From Lachnospiraceae bacterium (GTDB lineage: Bacteria; Bacillota; Clostridia; Lachnospirales; Lachnospiraceae), in NCBI GenBank assembly GCA_024696615.1, contig JAILGS010000101.1, forward strand, positions 1 to 52,122: DNA of 52,122 bases. The letters are read 5' to 3'. The position numbers and the translations under genes are program-made. The first letter of the stretch is position 1. Every line of letters begins with the position of its first letter. This document shows positions 26,392 to 35,172 of this stretch, in pieces. The notes beneath the pieces were generated by a model. That model was not told where the DNA came from. It was given only the letters and a program-made list of their open reading frames with translations, and did no database searches.

Positions 26392-26476
26392 CCAGACCAC
26401 CTCCATTTCTTTCCATCTAATATAACAATGCCCGCAACGAAAGCGCTGCGGGCTATAACATCCACATCCTCCGAAA

Positions 26477-27763
26477 TTACTTCACAGGGATTAATTTTTC
26501 CTTACCACCCATGTAAGGCTGGAGAGCCTTAGGAATATTCACAGAACCATCTGCATTTAAATTATTCTCAAGGAATGCAATTAACATTCTAGGTGGAGCA
26601 ACTACGGTATTGTTCAGGGTATGAGCAAGATACTTGCCATCCTTGCCATCCACACGGATCTTTAATCTTCTTGCCTGAGCATCACCTAAGTTGGAACAGC
26701 TACCAACTTCAAAATACTTCTTCTGACGAGGGGACCATGCCTCCACATCAATGGACTTTACCTTCAGATCTGCAAGATCACCGGAGCAGCATTCTAAGGT
26801 TCTTACCGGAATATCCAGGCTACGGAACAGATCCACCGTATTCTGCCATAATTTATTAAACCACATTGGAGAATCCTCTGGCTTACATACCACAATCATC
26901 TCCTGCTTCTCGAACTGATGAATACGATATACACCACGCTCTTCAATACCATGTGCACCCTTCTCCTTACGGAAACATGGAGAATAACTGGTTAAGGTAT
27001 GTGGAAGAGAATCTTCTGGAATAATCTGATCAATATACTTACCGATCATGGAATGCTCGGAAGTACCGATTAAATAAAGATCCTCGCCTTCAATCTTATA
27101 CATCATGGCATCCATCTCCGTCTGACTCATAACACCGGTTACTACCTGGCTACGGATCATGAATGGAGGAACACAATAGGTAAATCCACGGTCAATCATA
27201 AAATCTCTGGCATAGGAAATTACTGCAGAATGAATTCTTGCAATATCACCCATTAAATAGTAGAAACCATTGCCTGCCACACGTCCTGCAGCATCTAAAT
27301 CAATGCCGTTAAAACGCTCCATAATATCCGTATGATATGGGATCTCAAAATCCGGAACCACTGGTTCTCCAAACTTCTCCACTTCCACATTCTCGGAATC
27401 ATCCTTACCGATTGGAACGGATGGGTCAATAATATTTGGAATCACATACATAATCTTGCGGATCTCTTCTGCAAGAACCGGCTCCTTAGCCTCTAACTCG
27501 GAAAGACGTTCTGCTTTTTCGGCAACCTGCTTCTTTACTTCTTCCGCTTCTTCTTTCTTTCCCTGTCCCATCAGTGCACCAATTTGCTTGGACAATTTAT
27601 TCTTTTCTCCACGGATCTGATCCGCTTCCTGCTGTACTGCACGAGCCTCTGCATCCAGTGCAATCACCTGATCAACCAGTGGAAGCTTCGCATCCTGGAA
27701 CTTATTCTTAATGTTCTGTTTTACAATGTCCGGATTTTCACGGACAAATTTCATATCTAACAT
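26477..27763 (-). CDS. serS: seryl-tRNA synthetase
   Basis: Class II aminoacyl-tRNA synthetase, 428 aa, charging tRNA-Ser and tRNA-Sec. The N-terminal tRNA-binding coiled-coil arm covers residues ~30-105. Motif 2 is FRKEKGAHGIEERGVYR near residue 268, and the C-terminal RMLIAFLENN stretch includes motif 3. ATG 27763 is preceded by TTGGAGG; an in-frame ATG at 27778 is upstream of that site. The leader is short (under 60 nt from the proposed promoter), and no T-box stem or specifier loop fits, so T-box control is unlikely here. Confidence 0.96.
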   Translation of the reverse strand: MLDMKFVRENPDIVKQNIKNKFQDAKLPLVDQVIALDAEARAVQQEADQIRGEKNKLSKQIGALMGQGKKEEAEEVKKQVAEKAERLSELEAKEPVLAEEIRKIMYVIPNIIDPSVPIGKDDSENVEVEKFGEPVVPDFEIPYHTDIMERFNGIDLDAAGRVAGNGFYYLMGDIARIHSAVISYARDFMIDRGFTYCVPPFMIRSQVVTGVMSQTEMDAMMYKIEGEDLYLIGTSEHSMIGKYIDQIIPEDSLPHTLTSYSPCFRKEKGAHGIEERGVYRIHQFEKQEMIVVCKPEDSPMWFNKLWQNTVDLFRSLDIPVRTLECCSGDLADLKVKSIDVEAWSPRQKKYFEVGSCSNLGDAQARRLKIRVDGKDGKYLAHTLNNTVVAPPRMLIAFLENNLNADGSVNIPKALQPYMGGKEKLIPVK

Positions 27764-27821
27764 GAATATTTCCTCCAATTTCTGTTCCCATCATCAAGGC
27801 AACATACGTATTCAAATTATA

Positions 27822-27850
27822 ATAATACACGGATTATCCTTACTTTTCAA
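27822..27850 (-). promoter_or_regulatory. serS promoter
   Basis: On the minus strand there is a -35 TTGAAA (27845-27850), a 17-bp spacer and a -10 TATTAT (27822-27827). Its -35 overlaps that of the divergent moxR promoter. Confidence 0.65.
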
Positions 27851-27872
27851 GTAATATGAAGTTTGTTATAAT
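27844..27872 (+). promoter_or_regulatory. moxR operon promoter
   Basis: TTTTCA (27844-27849), a 17-bp spacer and TATAAT (27867-27872). A second TATAAT at 27876-27881 could be an alternative -10. Confidence 0.6.
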
Positions 27873-27910
27873 AGATATAATATTGGAAATTTATTTCCCG
27901 GGAGGAAGAT

Positions 27911-28843
27911 ATGTCAGATATTAAGATTTATTCGGTTCAAAGAGAAATCGGAGAGGTAATCAAAGGCAAAGACGAAATCATTGAAAAAGTGTTAGCCACC
28001 ATCTTTGCAGGAGGACATGTGCTTTTAGATGATATTCCCGGTGTGGGAAAAACCACTCTGGCTACAGCTCTTGCCAAGGCAACATCCATGGAATATCGTC
28101 GTGTACAGTTTACACCCGATGTACTTCCAAGTGATATTGTAGGATTTACCTTACTGAATCAGGAAAATAACACCTTTGAATATCGCCAGGGTTCCATCTT
28201 TACCAATCTCTTTTTAGCTGACGAAATCAATCGAACCTCTCCTAAGACCCAGTCCGCTCTGTTGGAAGTTATGGAAGAGGGACAGGTTACGGTGGATGGT
28301 ATTACCCGTCCATTACCCAATCCTTTCATCGTAATTGCTACGGAAAATCCCATCGGCTCTTCCGGTACCCAGCTTCTTCCAGATTCCCAGTTAGACCGTT
28401 TTATGGTATGTCTTTCCATGGGATATCCAAAGCATCAGGATACCATCGAAATCCTTCGAGGTGTCACGGCCCCTCCAATTAACGATGTTCGTTCCATCCT
28501 TACAGTGGAAGAACTTCTCTATATTCGAAGCCTTGCAGCGGATATTTTTGTTAGTGACAGTATCCTAGACTATATTACAAGCCTTGTGGAAGCCACCAGA
28601 ACCTCCGATTATATCGCTCTTGGTTCTAGTCCACGTGGCGCCATTAATCTGTTAAAACTCTCCAAAGCCATAGCGTTAATGCACAATCATAACTATGTAC
28701 TTCCAGAGGACATTGAATATATCTTCTGTGATGTGTTGCGTCACCGCATTCGCTTAGGAAGCAAAGCCAAGGCGGAGGGATTATCTGCAGATGAAGTATT
28801 AACCAAATTATTCCACTCCATTCCCGTTCCTAAGGGCAAATAA
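27911..28843 (+). CDS. MoxR-family AAA+ ATPase
   Basis: AAA+ ATPase of 310 aa, of the MoxR/RavA branch that acts in assembly or maturation of protein complexes. Walker A is GVGKTT at residues 44-49, Walker B LFLADEINR near 103, and sensor 1 IVIATENP near 138. CGGGAGGAAG precedes ATG 27911. It heads a three-gene operon with a DUF58 protein and a membrane transglutaminase, a widely conserved triad thought to work at the cell envelope. The client is unknown. Confidence 0.92.
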   Translation: MSDIKIYSVQREIGEVIKGKDEIIEKVLATIFAGGHVLLDDIPGVGKTTLATALAKATSMEYRRVQFTPDVLPSDIVGFTLLNQENNTFEYRQGSIFTNLFLADEINRTSPKTQSALLEVMEEGQVTVDGITRPLPNPFIVIATENPIGSSGTQLLPDSQLDRFMVCLSMGYPKHQDTIEILRGVTAPPINDVRSILTVEELLYIRSLAADIFVSDSILDYITSLVEATRTSDYIALGSSPRGAINLLKLSKAIALMHNHNYVLPEDIEYIFCDVLRHRIRLGSKAKAEGLSADEVLTKLFHSIPVPKGK

Positions 28844-28888
28844 TCCATCCTCTTACGAACAGGAGAAGGGGTTTTCCAGGGGAAACAT

Positions 28889-29923
28889 ATGACATATTCC
28901 AGAATACGAATTTATTCTATAATTTCATACCTCAGTCTCCTTTTAGGAAGCGCATTCATGCTGTATTTCTTAGATGGCTATTTTTATCTGCTACTTCTTA
29001 CGATTCTCATTAGCAGCGCAGCATTCTTTGGAATGATCGCCTTTCTTCTTCGTCGCTACACCTCCGTCTCCATCGAAGGCGCCGGACTGGTAGAAGATCG
29101 CGACCATGAATTTCGCATCCATCTTAAGGTTCAGAATCGGAGTCCACTCTTTGCCAATAATGCAGTTCTTACCATAAACATGAAGAATACCTTTTTAGAG
29201 GAGGGGAAAACCCATAGCGTAACCATTCCGATTCGCCCCTTAGGAACCACCTCCATCACCTATCCGCTCATCAGCCCACATAGCGGAATTCTTCACGTTC
29301 AGGTGGAATCCATCCTCATTTATGATCTTTTCAATCTTTTTGCCTTCCGAAAGGATTTGGCTCTTACCAAGGAAATTCCAATCTTCCCCCATCCTATGGA
29401 GCAAAAGGAAGAACTTTCTTTTGATTTTACAGAAGGGGAAGAAGAACTGGAAGAGAGCCCTGCCAAAGGCAATGATACTACGGAAGTAACGGATATCCGA
29501 GAATATATCCCCGGCGATCGTCTCCAGAACATTCATTGGAAATTAACAGCCAAAAAAGGGGAACTCATGGTGAAGGAACATGCACACCTTTCTTCCAGCC
29601 AATATGTGTTCTACGTGGAACTTCCCAAAGGAGATGCTACGGTACTGGATCGGATTTTAGATACCGCATATAGTATCGGCTTATTATGTTGCAGCAACCA
29701 TCAGGCCTTTACCCTTCTTTGGTACAGTTCCTACACGGAATCGGTAAAACATGCACTCGTTACTAGTGAATATGCACTTTCCGACGCCTTTTTAGAGATC
29801 TTATACGAGCCGCCACAACAGGATGTGGAGGGAATTCGTACCAAGATTCCAGCATTAAGTGGTCATCATCATTTTATTACCATAGGGGAAGATTATGTTT
29901 TTATGGAACCAAAAGAAGATTGA
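28889..29923 (+). CDS. DUF58 domain membrane protein
   Basis: A 344-aa protein with two N-terminal hydrophobic helices (about 11-30 and 32-53) and a C-terminal DUF58 domain, related to von Willebrand type A folds. The hallmark is DIREYIPGDRLQNIHWKLTA near residue 205. The region between is a beta-rich domain. It is always found beside MoxR ATPases and transglutaminase-like proteins; the molecular role is not established. Its 3' end overlaps the next gene by 29 nt, which suggests translational coupling. Confidence 0.9.
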   Translation: MTYSRIRIYSIISYLSLLLGSAFMLYFLDGYFYLLLLTILISSAAFFGMIAFLLRRYTSVSIEGAGLVEDRDHEFRIHLKVQNRSPLFANNAVLTINMKNTFLEEGKTHSVTIPIRPLGTTSITYPLISPHSGILHVQVESILIYDLFNLFAFRKDLALTKEIPIFPHPMEQKEELSFDFTEGEEELEESPAKGNDTTEVTDIREYIPGDRLQNIHWKLTAKKGELMVKEHAHLSSSQYVFYVELPKGDATVLDRILDTAYSIGLLCCSNHQAFTLLWYSSYTESVKHALVTSEYALSDAFLEILYEPPQQDVEGIRTKIPALSGHHHFITIGEDYVFMEPKED

Positions 29924-32471
29924 GGATACCGAATACATCGTCGGCCTACAATCTGCAGCGCCAATTCAATATTCCAACTCCCTGGACATCCTTTTGCCCA
30001 TTACCAATGCACTGATTGCATTCTTTTTAGTGGCAGGAAGTTTTTTATCCTATGTTTCCTGCTTCACCACCGAATACAATCTGCCATTACTTTTGGGAGG
30101 ACTACTACTTCTGTCCTTTTTGATTGCCTTCGTGAACCACCTGCGTTCCGGACTGCTAAAGGATCTGATTTATATTGTCTTTCTCTTTGGCTTTGTTGTT
30201 CTCATGTCTCATTTTTATGAATTTGTGAACTCCGGATATCACGCTATCGTGAATTTATCCTATGCCTCCTTAGAAAACTACCTCGACATTCCTGCCTTAA
30301 TTTACTATAACGAAGTAATCGAAGATCCCTTCCGAACCATTACGGTCTTCGGAATCTTCTACGGATTCTTCCTTCTTCTTTTAGTACAAATATGGCTCAA
30401 GCATTACGTGCGTCTATATTCCATATTATTATTAATGAATCTTCCACTGATCATTCCATTTTTCGTAACTCTTTATCCGGATACGATTTATGTAGCGTTC
30501 TTACTGATTGGAATATTTGCAGTAATTCTTCAGCATAATAGTACCCATGTGATGCCGGTCAATCGAAAAAAGCGGATTCTTTGGACCTATCGAAAGGGAA
30601 ATCCATGGAAACAACGCACTCCGGGATATTCCTATACCACTAATGGTCTTACTTATTTTGCAACCCTGGTGGCTGCCATCGTGATTACCATTATTTCCCT
30701 CATGGTTGTAAGCATTACCGTACCTTATGCAAGATACTCTTCCCAAAATCGTACTTCCAATTTAAAGGAAAATCTAAAGGAAGGAATTGCTTACTTCGTA
30801 ACCTACGGTCTTTCCGGATATTTTAACCAATACAGTAATGTGGGCGGTTTAAATTCCGGCCGTCTTGGTGGTGTTTCCAGTGTACGTCCGGATTATCAGA
30901 CGGATTTGATCGTGCGTATGGTTCCAACTTCCTATGAACCACTTTACCTGCGTGGATTTGTTGGAATTGCATACTCCGATCGTCAGTGGTACGACTATCG
31001 AAATCTGGTAACCAATCATATTTTTGCACTCCCGGGTACACTCCATTACTTAGAAGATGCTGCACTTTCCTTAGAATATGAGTCCTTAAAAGATACTGCG
31101 GTCCTTGAACAAGATTTGCTCCTAGGCTCCCTTCCACAGGAAGTGGTGAACCAGGAACTATCTTCCACCTACCGCATCGAGATCACCAATGTGGGAATGG
31201 CAGACACTTATTCTTACACCCCATACTATGCAGATCCTTATGATTATTTGACTTCCAGGGAGGATTCCGTATTCTTCGAATTATTAGACCCAGAATATTC
31301 CTTAAGTAGCCAGGGTGCATTTTACCCGGCGTCCACTAGGACCTATGAATACTATGCATATTCCCCTTATGCTACCAATTATCATACGGAGAAGAAGCAT
31401 TTGGACGCATTCCTCTTTATTCCCGGGGATACGCGGGATGAGATTGTAACCTTCTTAGAGGGGGAAGAAGAACTATCTTCCTACATTGTAGCTAACAATG
31501 TATATGCGGAACGATCCCATGAAGAAGTGGAACAGATTGTGTCAACCATCGGCGAAATCTATGAAAGAGATTTTACCTATTCCTTAAATCCCGGAATTAC
31601 ACCAAAGAGAAAGGATTTTGCGGGATATTTCTTAAATGAAAGCAAGGAAGGATATTGTTCTTATTTTGCAACGGGTGCCACCTTAATGCTTCGAACGATG
31701 GGTATTCCTGCAAGATATGTGGAAGGATATGTGGTCACTTATGATGACATTTCGAATCATTCCACCATTGTGGAGGGGGCGAACTTCAATGAATATCTTC
31801 CAGACACCATGATGTCTTCCCCTTCCTTAGCAAGCGTTTTGGATGTGTCCGTCACGGATTATGGTGCCCATGCCTGGGTAGAATATTATGATCCGGATTT
31901 TGGATGGAGGGTCTTTGAAGCCACCACCGCCAATCGTTCCGACCTTGACAATAATACGGATTTTTGGTCCGCCCTATATAATTTACTCGGTCAGCAGGAC
32001 GACGCTTCTACTTCGGGCCTTTCGGATGGAGCGGATGGTTCTAACAATAAAAAAATCGAATCCTTCGTAATTTATTTTGTAATCGTATTACTAATATTAC
32101 TGTGCCTTGGAATTTTCGGATTCTACGGATTATCCTGGTATCGTGAATATCGATCCTACCATCGTAATTTTATTGGAATTAACGTAAGAAATTATTATAA
32201 GATGATTTCCAGAAAGATTTCCAAGCGTTATCATACATTTGCTTATTTAGTCACCTTCCAGGAGCAATTAGATTTTATCCTTGCTCATTATCAGCTAAAG
32301 GAGGAGATTTTTACCGCCAAGAATACCGAATCCCTGCGGTATATCCTGGAACTTGCGGCCTTCTCCCATGATGGATTAACCAATCTACAGGGAGAATATG
32401 CAATGAAATTATTAAAACTGATTCACCGAAAAATCCTTCTTGGACCATTCGGAAGAAAAAAAGGAGCCTAA
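29895..32471 (+). CDS. TgpA-like membrane protein with transglutaminase core
   Basis: An 858-aa membrane protein. The first ~285 residues carry around seven hydrophobic helices (DUF3488/TgpA N-terminus). A large extracytoplasmic region follows with a transglutaminase/protease-like core, then a transmembrane helix near 717-740 and a cytoplasmic C-terminus. Catalytic Cys588 lies in EGYCSYFATG and His659 in GAHAWVEYY. At the place where Asp usually completes the triad (16 residues after His) there is Glu675 (VFEATT). ATG 29895 has AGGGGAAG upstream and lies inside the DUF58 gene. Cross-linking or proteolysis of envelope proteins is the presumed role; no substrate is known. Confidence 0.88.
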   Translation: MFLWNQKKIEDTEYIVGLQSAAPIQYSNSLDILLPITNALIAFFLVAGSFLSYVSCFTTEYNLPLLLGGLLLLSFLIAFVNHLRSGLLKDLIYIVFLFGFVVLMSHFYEFVNSGYHAIVNLSYASLENYLDIPALIYYNEVIEDPFRTITVFGIFYGFFLLLLVQIWLKHYVRLYSILLLMNLPLIIPFFVTLYPDTIYVAFLLIGIFAVILQHNSTHVMPVNRKKRILWTYRKGNPWKQRTPGYSYTTNGLTYFATLVAAIVITIISLMVVSITVPYARYSSQNRTSNLKENLKEGIAYFVTYGLSGYFNQYSNVGGLNSGRLGGVSSVRPDYQTDLIVRMVPTSYEPLYLRGFVGIAYSDRQWYDYRNLVTNHIFALPGTLHYLEDAALSLEYESLKDTAVLEQDLLLGSLPQEVVNQELSSTYRIEITNVGMADTYSYTPYYADPYDYLTSREDSVFFELLDPEYSLSSQGAFYPASTRTYEYYAYSPYATNYHTEKKHLDAFLFIPGDTRDEIVTFLEGEEELSSYIVANNVYAERSHEEVEQIVSTIGEIYERDFTYSLNPGITPKRKDFAGYFLNESKEGYCSYFATGATLMLRTMGIPARYVEGYVVTYDDISNHSTIVEGANFNEYLPDTMMSSPSLASVLDVSVTDYGAHAWVEYYDPDFGWRVFEATTANRSDLDNNTDFWSALYNLLGQQDDASTSGLSDGADGSNNKKIESFVIYFVIVLLILLCLGIFGFYGLSWYREYRSYHRNFIGINVRNYYKMISRKISKRYHTFAYLVTFQEQLDFILAHYQLKEEIFTAKNTESLRYILELAAFSHDGLTNLQGEYAMKLLKLIHRKILLGPFGRKKGA

Positions 32472-32483
32472 GGCTCCTTTTTT
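32455..32483. terminator. terminator overlapping the stop of the transglutaminase gene
   Basis: AAAAAGGAGCC pairs with GGCTCCTTTTT around the loop TAA, which is the stop codon (32469-32471). The flanking A and T runs suit both this gene and the convergent phosphotransferase. Confidence 0.9.
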
Positions 32484-32496
32484 AGAATTCATATTC

Positions 32497-33246
32497 TTAT
32501 TGGTAATCAAATACATCCACCCAGGAGAATAATAAATCCTTCTCTTCTGGACGATTCTTTTCTAATTGTGCAGCTGCAACAATTGGAAGCCACTGCTGAA
32601 CATATTTCTTATCCGTTCCCGTCTTGTTACAGAATAAATCCAAATATTTATCTGCATTCTTTTTACTGTCCAATGCAAGAAGAAGATATGTTCTAGCCAC
32701 ATCTGCAGATGCATTTCCCTGGGATGCATGTACCCAGTCAACCACATGAAGATTTCCCTTCTTGTCTACAATAATATTCTTTGGTTCATAATCACCATGG
32801 CACAATTTATTGTGTTTTGGCATTCCCTGAAGTTTTGCTTCTAAGTCAAACTTCTGTGCTTCGTTGATACAATCCAGTTCCTGGATCTGACGTTGAATCT
32901 TATCTTTTAACTTGTTAAGCAATGGATTACGCTTGGATTGAATCTTGATCTGCATATCCACCATCTTCTCCAAGTATTTATCCACATCCTTAGGCTTTTC
33001 CTGCATCAGTTCGTATAAGGTTTTACCCTCCACATACTCCCTGCGGATCGCCCACTTTCCTTCAATCTGAGTTACCTCTAAAATCTTTGGAATAGAAAGA
33101 CCTGTATCCTCTACTCTTGCCGTATTGAGTGCTTCGTAAAGAACTTCAGCCTTCGGATATTCTTTTTCGAACACCTTAAGAATTGTATCCTGATCAAGAT
33201 ACACGCTCTTCAACGTTCCCTTACTTAAACAGTTATCAAGTGCCAT
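32497..33246 (-). CDS. APH / choline kinase-like phosphotransferase
   Basis: A 249-aa protein of the protein-kinase-like aminoglycoside phosphotransferase / choline kinase superfamily. The Brenner motif CHGDYEPKNIIV near residue 153 holds the catalytic Asp, and VVDWVHA near 168 stands in for the Mg-binding DxD/DFG Asp. REYVEGKTLYELM marks the hinge. The substrate cannot be told; it is not clearly a resistance enzyme, being shorter and lacking class-specific features I could recognise. AAGGAAGG precedes the ATG. It is alone between its terminator and a 114-bp AT-rich gap before DUF4446, which contains no promoter that I could place with confidence. Confidence 0.8.
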   Translation of the reverse strand: MALDNCLSKGTLKSVYLDQDTILKVFEKEYPKAEVLYEALNTARVEDTGLSIPKILEVTQIEGKWAIRREYVEGKTLYELMQEKPKDVDKYLEKMVDMQIKIQSKRNPLLNKLKDKIQRQIQELDCINEAQKFDLEAKLQGMPKHNKLCHGDYEPKNIIVDKKGNLHVVDWVHASQGNASADVARTYLLLALDSKKNADKYLDLFCNKTGTDKKYVQQWLPIVAAAQLEKNRPEEKDLLFSWVDVFDYQ

Positions 33247-33360
33247 GTTTTATACCTTCCTTTCATAAAGACGTATATTCCTCGGTTACTGTTATTGTAC
33301 AACATCAAATGCAATTTGTATAGTCAAATTTTTAACAGGTGTGTTTCTTTTTTAACAATA

Positions 33361-33867
33361 TTATTCTTCCACCTTATCCAGCGCTAAATTTAATGCCTTC
33401 TGTTCCTCTTCTCCTAAAGCCACATAGGATTGTCCATTAACAATTTCCTTCATATAAACATAGGAACCTTCTGGACCATGCATGGAATTTAAAATCACAC
33501 CGGAGCTTTTCTCATTTAACATCGCAAGAGAGAAACTTAGTTTTCCGCCCATCTTATTGAAAGCATCATACTTTACTAAGCCCACCTTACATACGGTCTT
33601 TTCTAATCGATCAAAAATCTCTGCAATATCCGTAGAATTCTTAAATTCCTTAACCTTAATATCTTCAATCTCGTTCAACTTACCGGTAATAACTTCTTCC
33701 ATGGTCTTGGCATCCCTGCCTCCCATGAACAGTTCGTACCGTCTTGTTAAATCCTTCAATTTCTTATTGGAATTCAGAATCATTGCAAATGCTGCAATAA
33801 GAAGGATTAATAATACGAGAATCGGATATAGCGCATTGATTGAAAATAATCCAAATACGTCTATCAT
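33361..33867 (-). CDS. DUF4446 family membrane-anchored protein
   Basis: A 168-aa protein with one N-terminal membrane helix (residues ~12-28) and a soluble DUF4446 domain. The KYDAFNKMGGKLSFSLAML stretch near residue 100 and GVILNSMHGPEGSYVY near 124 are characteristic. The family commonly lies beside parB in Clostridia. Its ATG overlaps the parB stop (ATGA), so it is translationally coupled to parB. The helix suggests that it sits at the membrane facing the cytoplasm; any role in chromosome segregation is inferred from position only. Confidence 0.82.
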   Translation of the reverse strand: MIDVFGLFSINALYPILVLLILLIAAFAMILNSNKKLKDLTRRYELFMGGRDAKTMEEVITGKLNEIEDIKVKEFKNSTDIAEIFDRLEKTVCKVGLVKYDAFNKMGGKLSFSLAMLNEKSSGVILNSMHGPEGSYVYMKEIVNGQSYVALGEEEQKALNLALDKVEE

Positions 33868-34931
33868 AAAAATTCCTCCATAATCCGTTCAAATTCTTCT
33901 TTTGAAAAATATTGAATCTCGATTTTTCCTTTATTATTTGATTTATTATGAATTACTACTTTCGTATGTAATTTCTTATTTAATTTTTCTTCATAATCCC
34001 GATATACAAAATCGTTCTCTGGAAGTTTCTTTGTTGATGCTTTGTTCTCTTTATTTTTTAAACTGCGGATTAAGCTTTCCGTTTCACGAACACTTAATTT
34101 CTGATCAAATACTCGTTCCGCAATTTCCATCTGTCGATCCCCATCTTCAATAGATAATAGTGCTCTGGCATGTCCACCCTGAATTCTACCATCGATTACC
34201 ATCTCCTGTACACGGGTATCTAATTTTAATAAGCGCATGGAATTCGTTACTGCAACACGGCTTTTAGATATTCGTTCCGCTACTTCTTCTTGTTTCAAAT
34301 GGTATTCTTCAATAAGTCTCTTATAAGCCTGGGCCTCTTCAATGGCATTCAAATCCTGACGCTGAATATTTTCAATTAAAGCTACTTCAAAGAGTTCCTG
34401 TTCTGAATAATCCTTTATAATTACCGGAACTTCTCGAAGATCTGCTTTCATGGCAGCTCTCCATCGTCTTTCACCGGCAACAATCTCATAATGATCATCT
34501 CTTTTTTGAACCAGGATTGGTTCAATAATTCCATGCTGCCTTATAGAATCCGCAAGATCTTCCAACGCATCTTCATCGAATTTTCTACGTGGCTGTCCAC
34601 GATTTGGTTCGATTTCTGTAATACGAAGTTTTGTCTCCGCTGGTTTTTCCACAATTTTTTCTACAATCTTTTCCACCGGAACTTCTACAATTTTTTCCAC
34701 TACTTTTTCTACAGGAACTTCTACAATCTTCTCTACAACTTGTTCTTCTTCATCCATAGGAATTAAGGAACCAAGTCCTTTTCCAAGTCCCTTACTACTT
34801 CCTTTGCCAAGTCCACGAGCTGGTGATTTGGTAGTCTTTCCTCCCTTGGCAGTATTTGTTATTTTGGAAGCGCTTTTTGACTTTGCTGTATTTTTTTCTC
34901 CTGTACTTGCAGTTGATTTCTTCGCAGCCAT
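33864..34931 (-). CDS. parB: chromosome partitioning protein ParB (Spo0J-like)
   Basis: CTP-dependent clamp that loads at parS and spreads on DNA. Length 355 aa. An unusual basic Lys/Ser/Thr tail (1-47) precedes the ParA-stimulating motif GLGKGLGSLIP (48-58). Then comes a Val/Glu/Lys/Pro repeat (65-98, units like VEKIVEVP). The core follows: NRGQPRRKF, the CTP-site GERRWRA and ENIQRQDLNAIEEA, and the helix-turn-helix with ISKSRVAVTNSMRLLKL, ending in a dimerisation domain. ATG 34931 has GATGAGG upstream; an in-frame GTG at 34982 lacks one. parS sites are clustered upstream of parA. DUF4446 overlaps the 3' end. Confidence 0.94.
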   Translation of the reverse strand: MAAKKSTASTGEKNTAKSKSASKITNTAKGGKTTKSPARGLGKGSSKGLGKGLGSLIPMDEEEQVVEKIVEVPVEKVVEKIVEVPVEKIVEKIVEKPAETKLRITEIEPNRGQPRRKFDEDALEDLADSIRQHGIIEPILVQKRDDHYEIVAGERRWRAAMKADLREVPVIIKDYSEQELFEVALIENIQRQDLNAIEEAQAYKRLIEEYHLKQEEVAERISKSRVAVTNSMRLLKLDTRVQEMVIDGRIQGGHARALLSIEDGDRQMEIAERVFDQKLSVRETESLIRSLKNKENKASTKKLPENDFVYRDYEEKLNKKLHTKVVIHNKSNNKGKIEIQYFSKEEFERIMEEFL

Positions 34932-35172
34932 AGATACCTCATCTTTCCGACCAATGTCTATCCATATTTCATCATGTTTCACGGGAAACCTGTTTCGTCC
35001 CTATCTTGTATTTTTTTCGTAAGTCCTTCCACAATACTTTGTCATGCAATATCTTGTGGATTCTTATATCAGACTCCACAAAATCTTCTTTTTAGAATAT
35101 CTTGTGGTTTTTTCCTGTCATAAACACCCATATCTTGTGTTTAAATAGCTTAACCAAGCCATTTTTACATGA
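34932..35172 (-). other. 241-bp parA-parB spacer with repeated motif and hairpins
   Basis: No gene fits here. TATCTTGT (plus strand) occurs at 35002, 35050, 35098 and 35131, so three copies are 48 bp apart. Two inverted repeats overlap the middle copies: 35028-35034 with 35054-35060 (7 bp perfect), and 35076-35084 with 35099-35107 (9 bp, one G-T). A degenerate parS-like 16-mer lies at 34975-34990. No T-tract follows the hairpins on the minus strand. Confidence 0.6.

Noticed and set aside
27764-27821. T-box leader for serS
   Set aside because: The leader from the proposed promoter is under 60 nt, too short for a T-box, and no conserved T-box sequence is present.
33247-33360. Promoter for the phosphotransferase gene
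   Set aside because: TTGACT and TACAAT are present on the minus strand but 22 bp apart, outside the usual spacing, so I did not call it.
34491-34766. Phe/Asn/Tyr-rich open frame antisense to parB
   Set aside because: It is the complement of the parB Val-Glu-Lys repeat; its composition is an artefact of that repeat.
34491-35172. DnaA boxes in the parA-parB spacer
   Set aside because: The TCCACAAG motifs differ from the TTATCCACA box at two or more positions and are better described by the TATCTTGT repeat.
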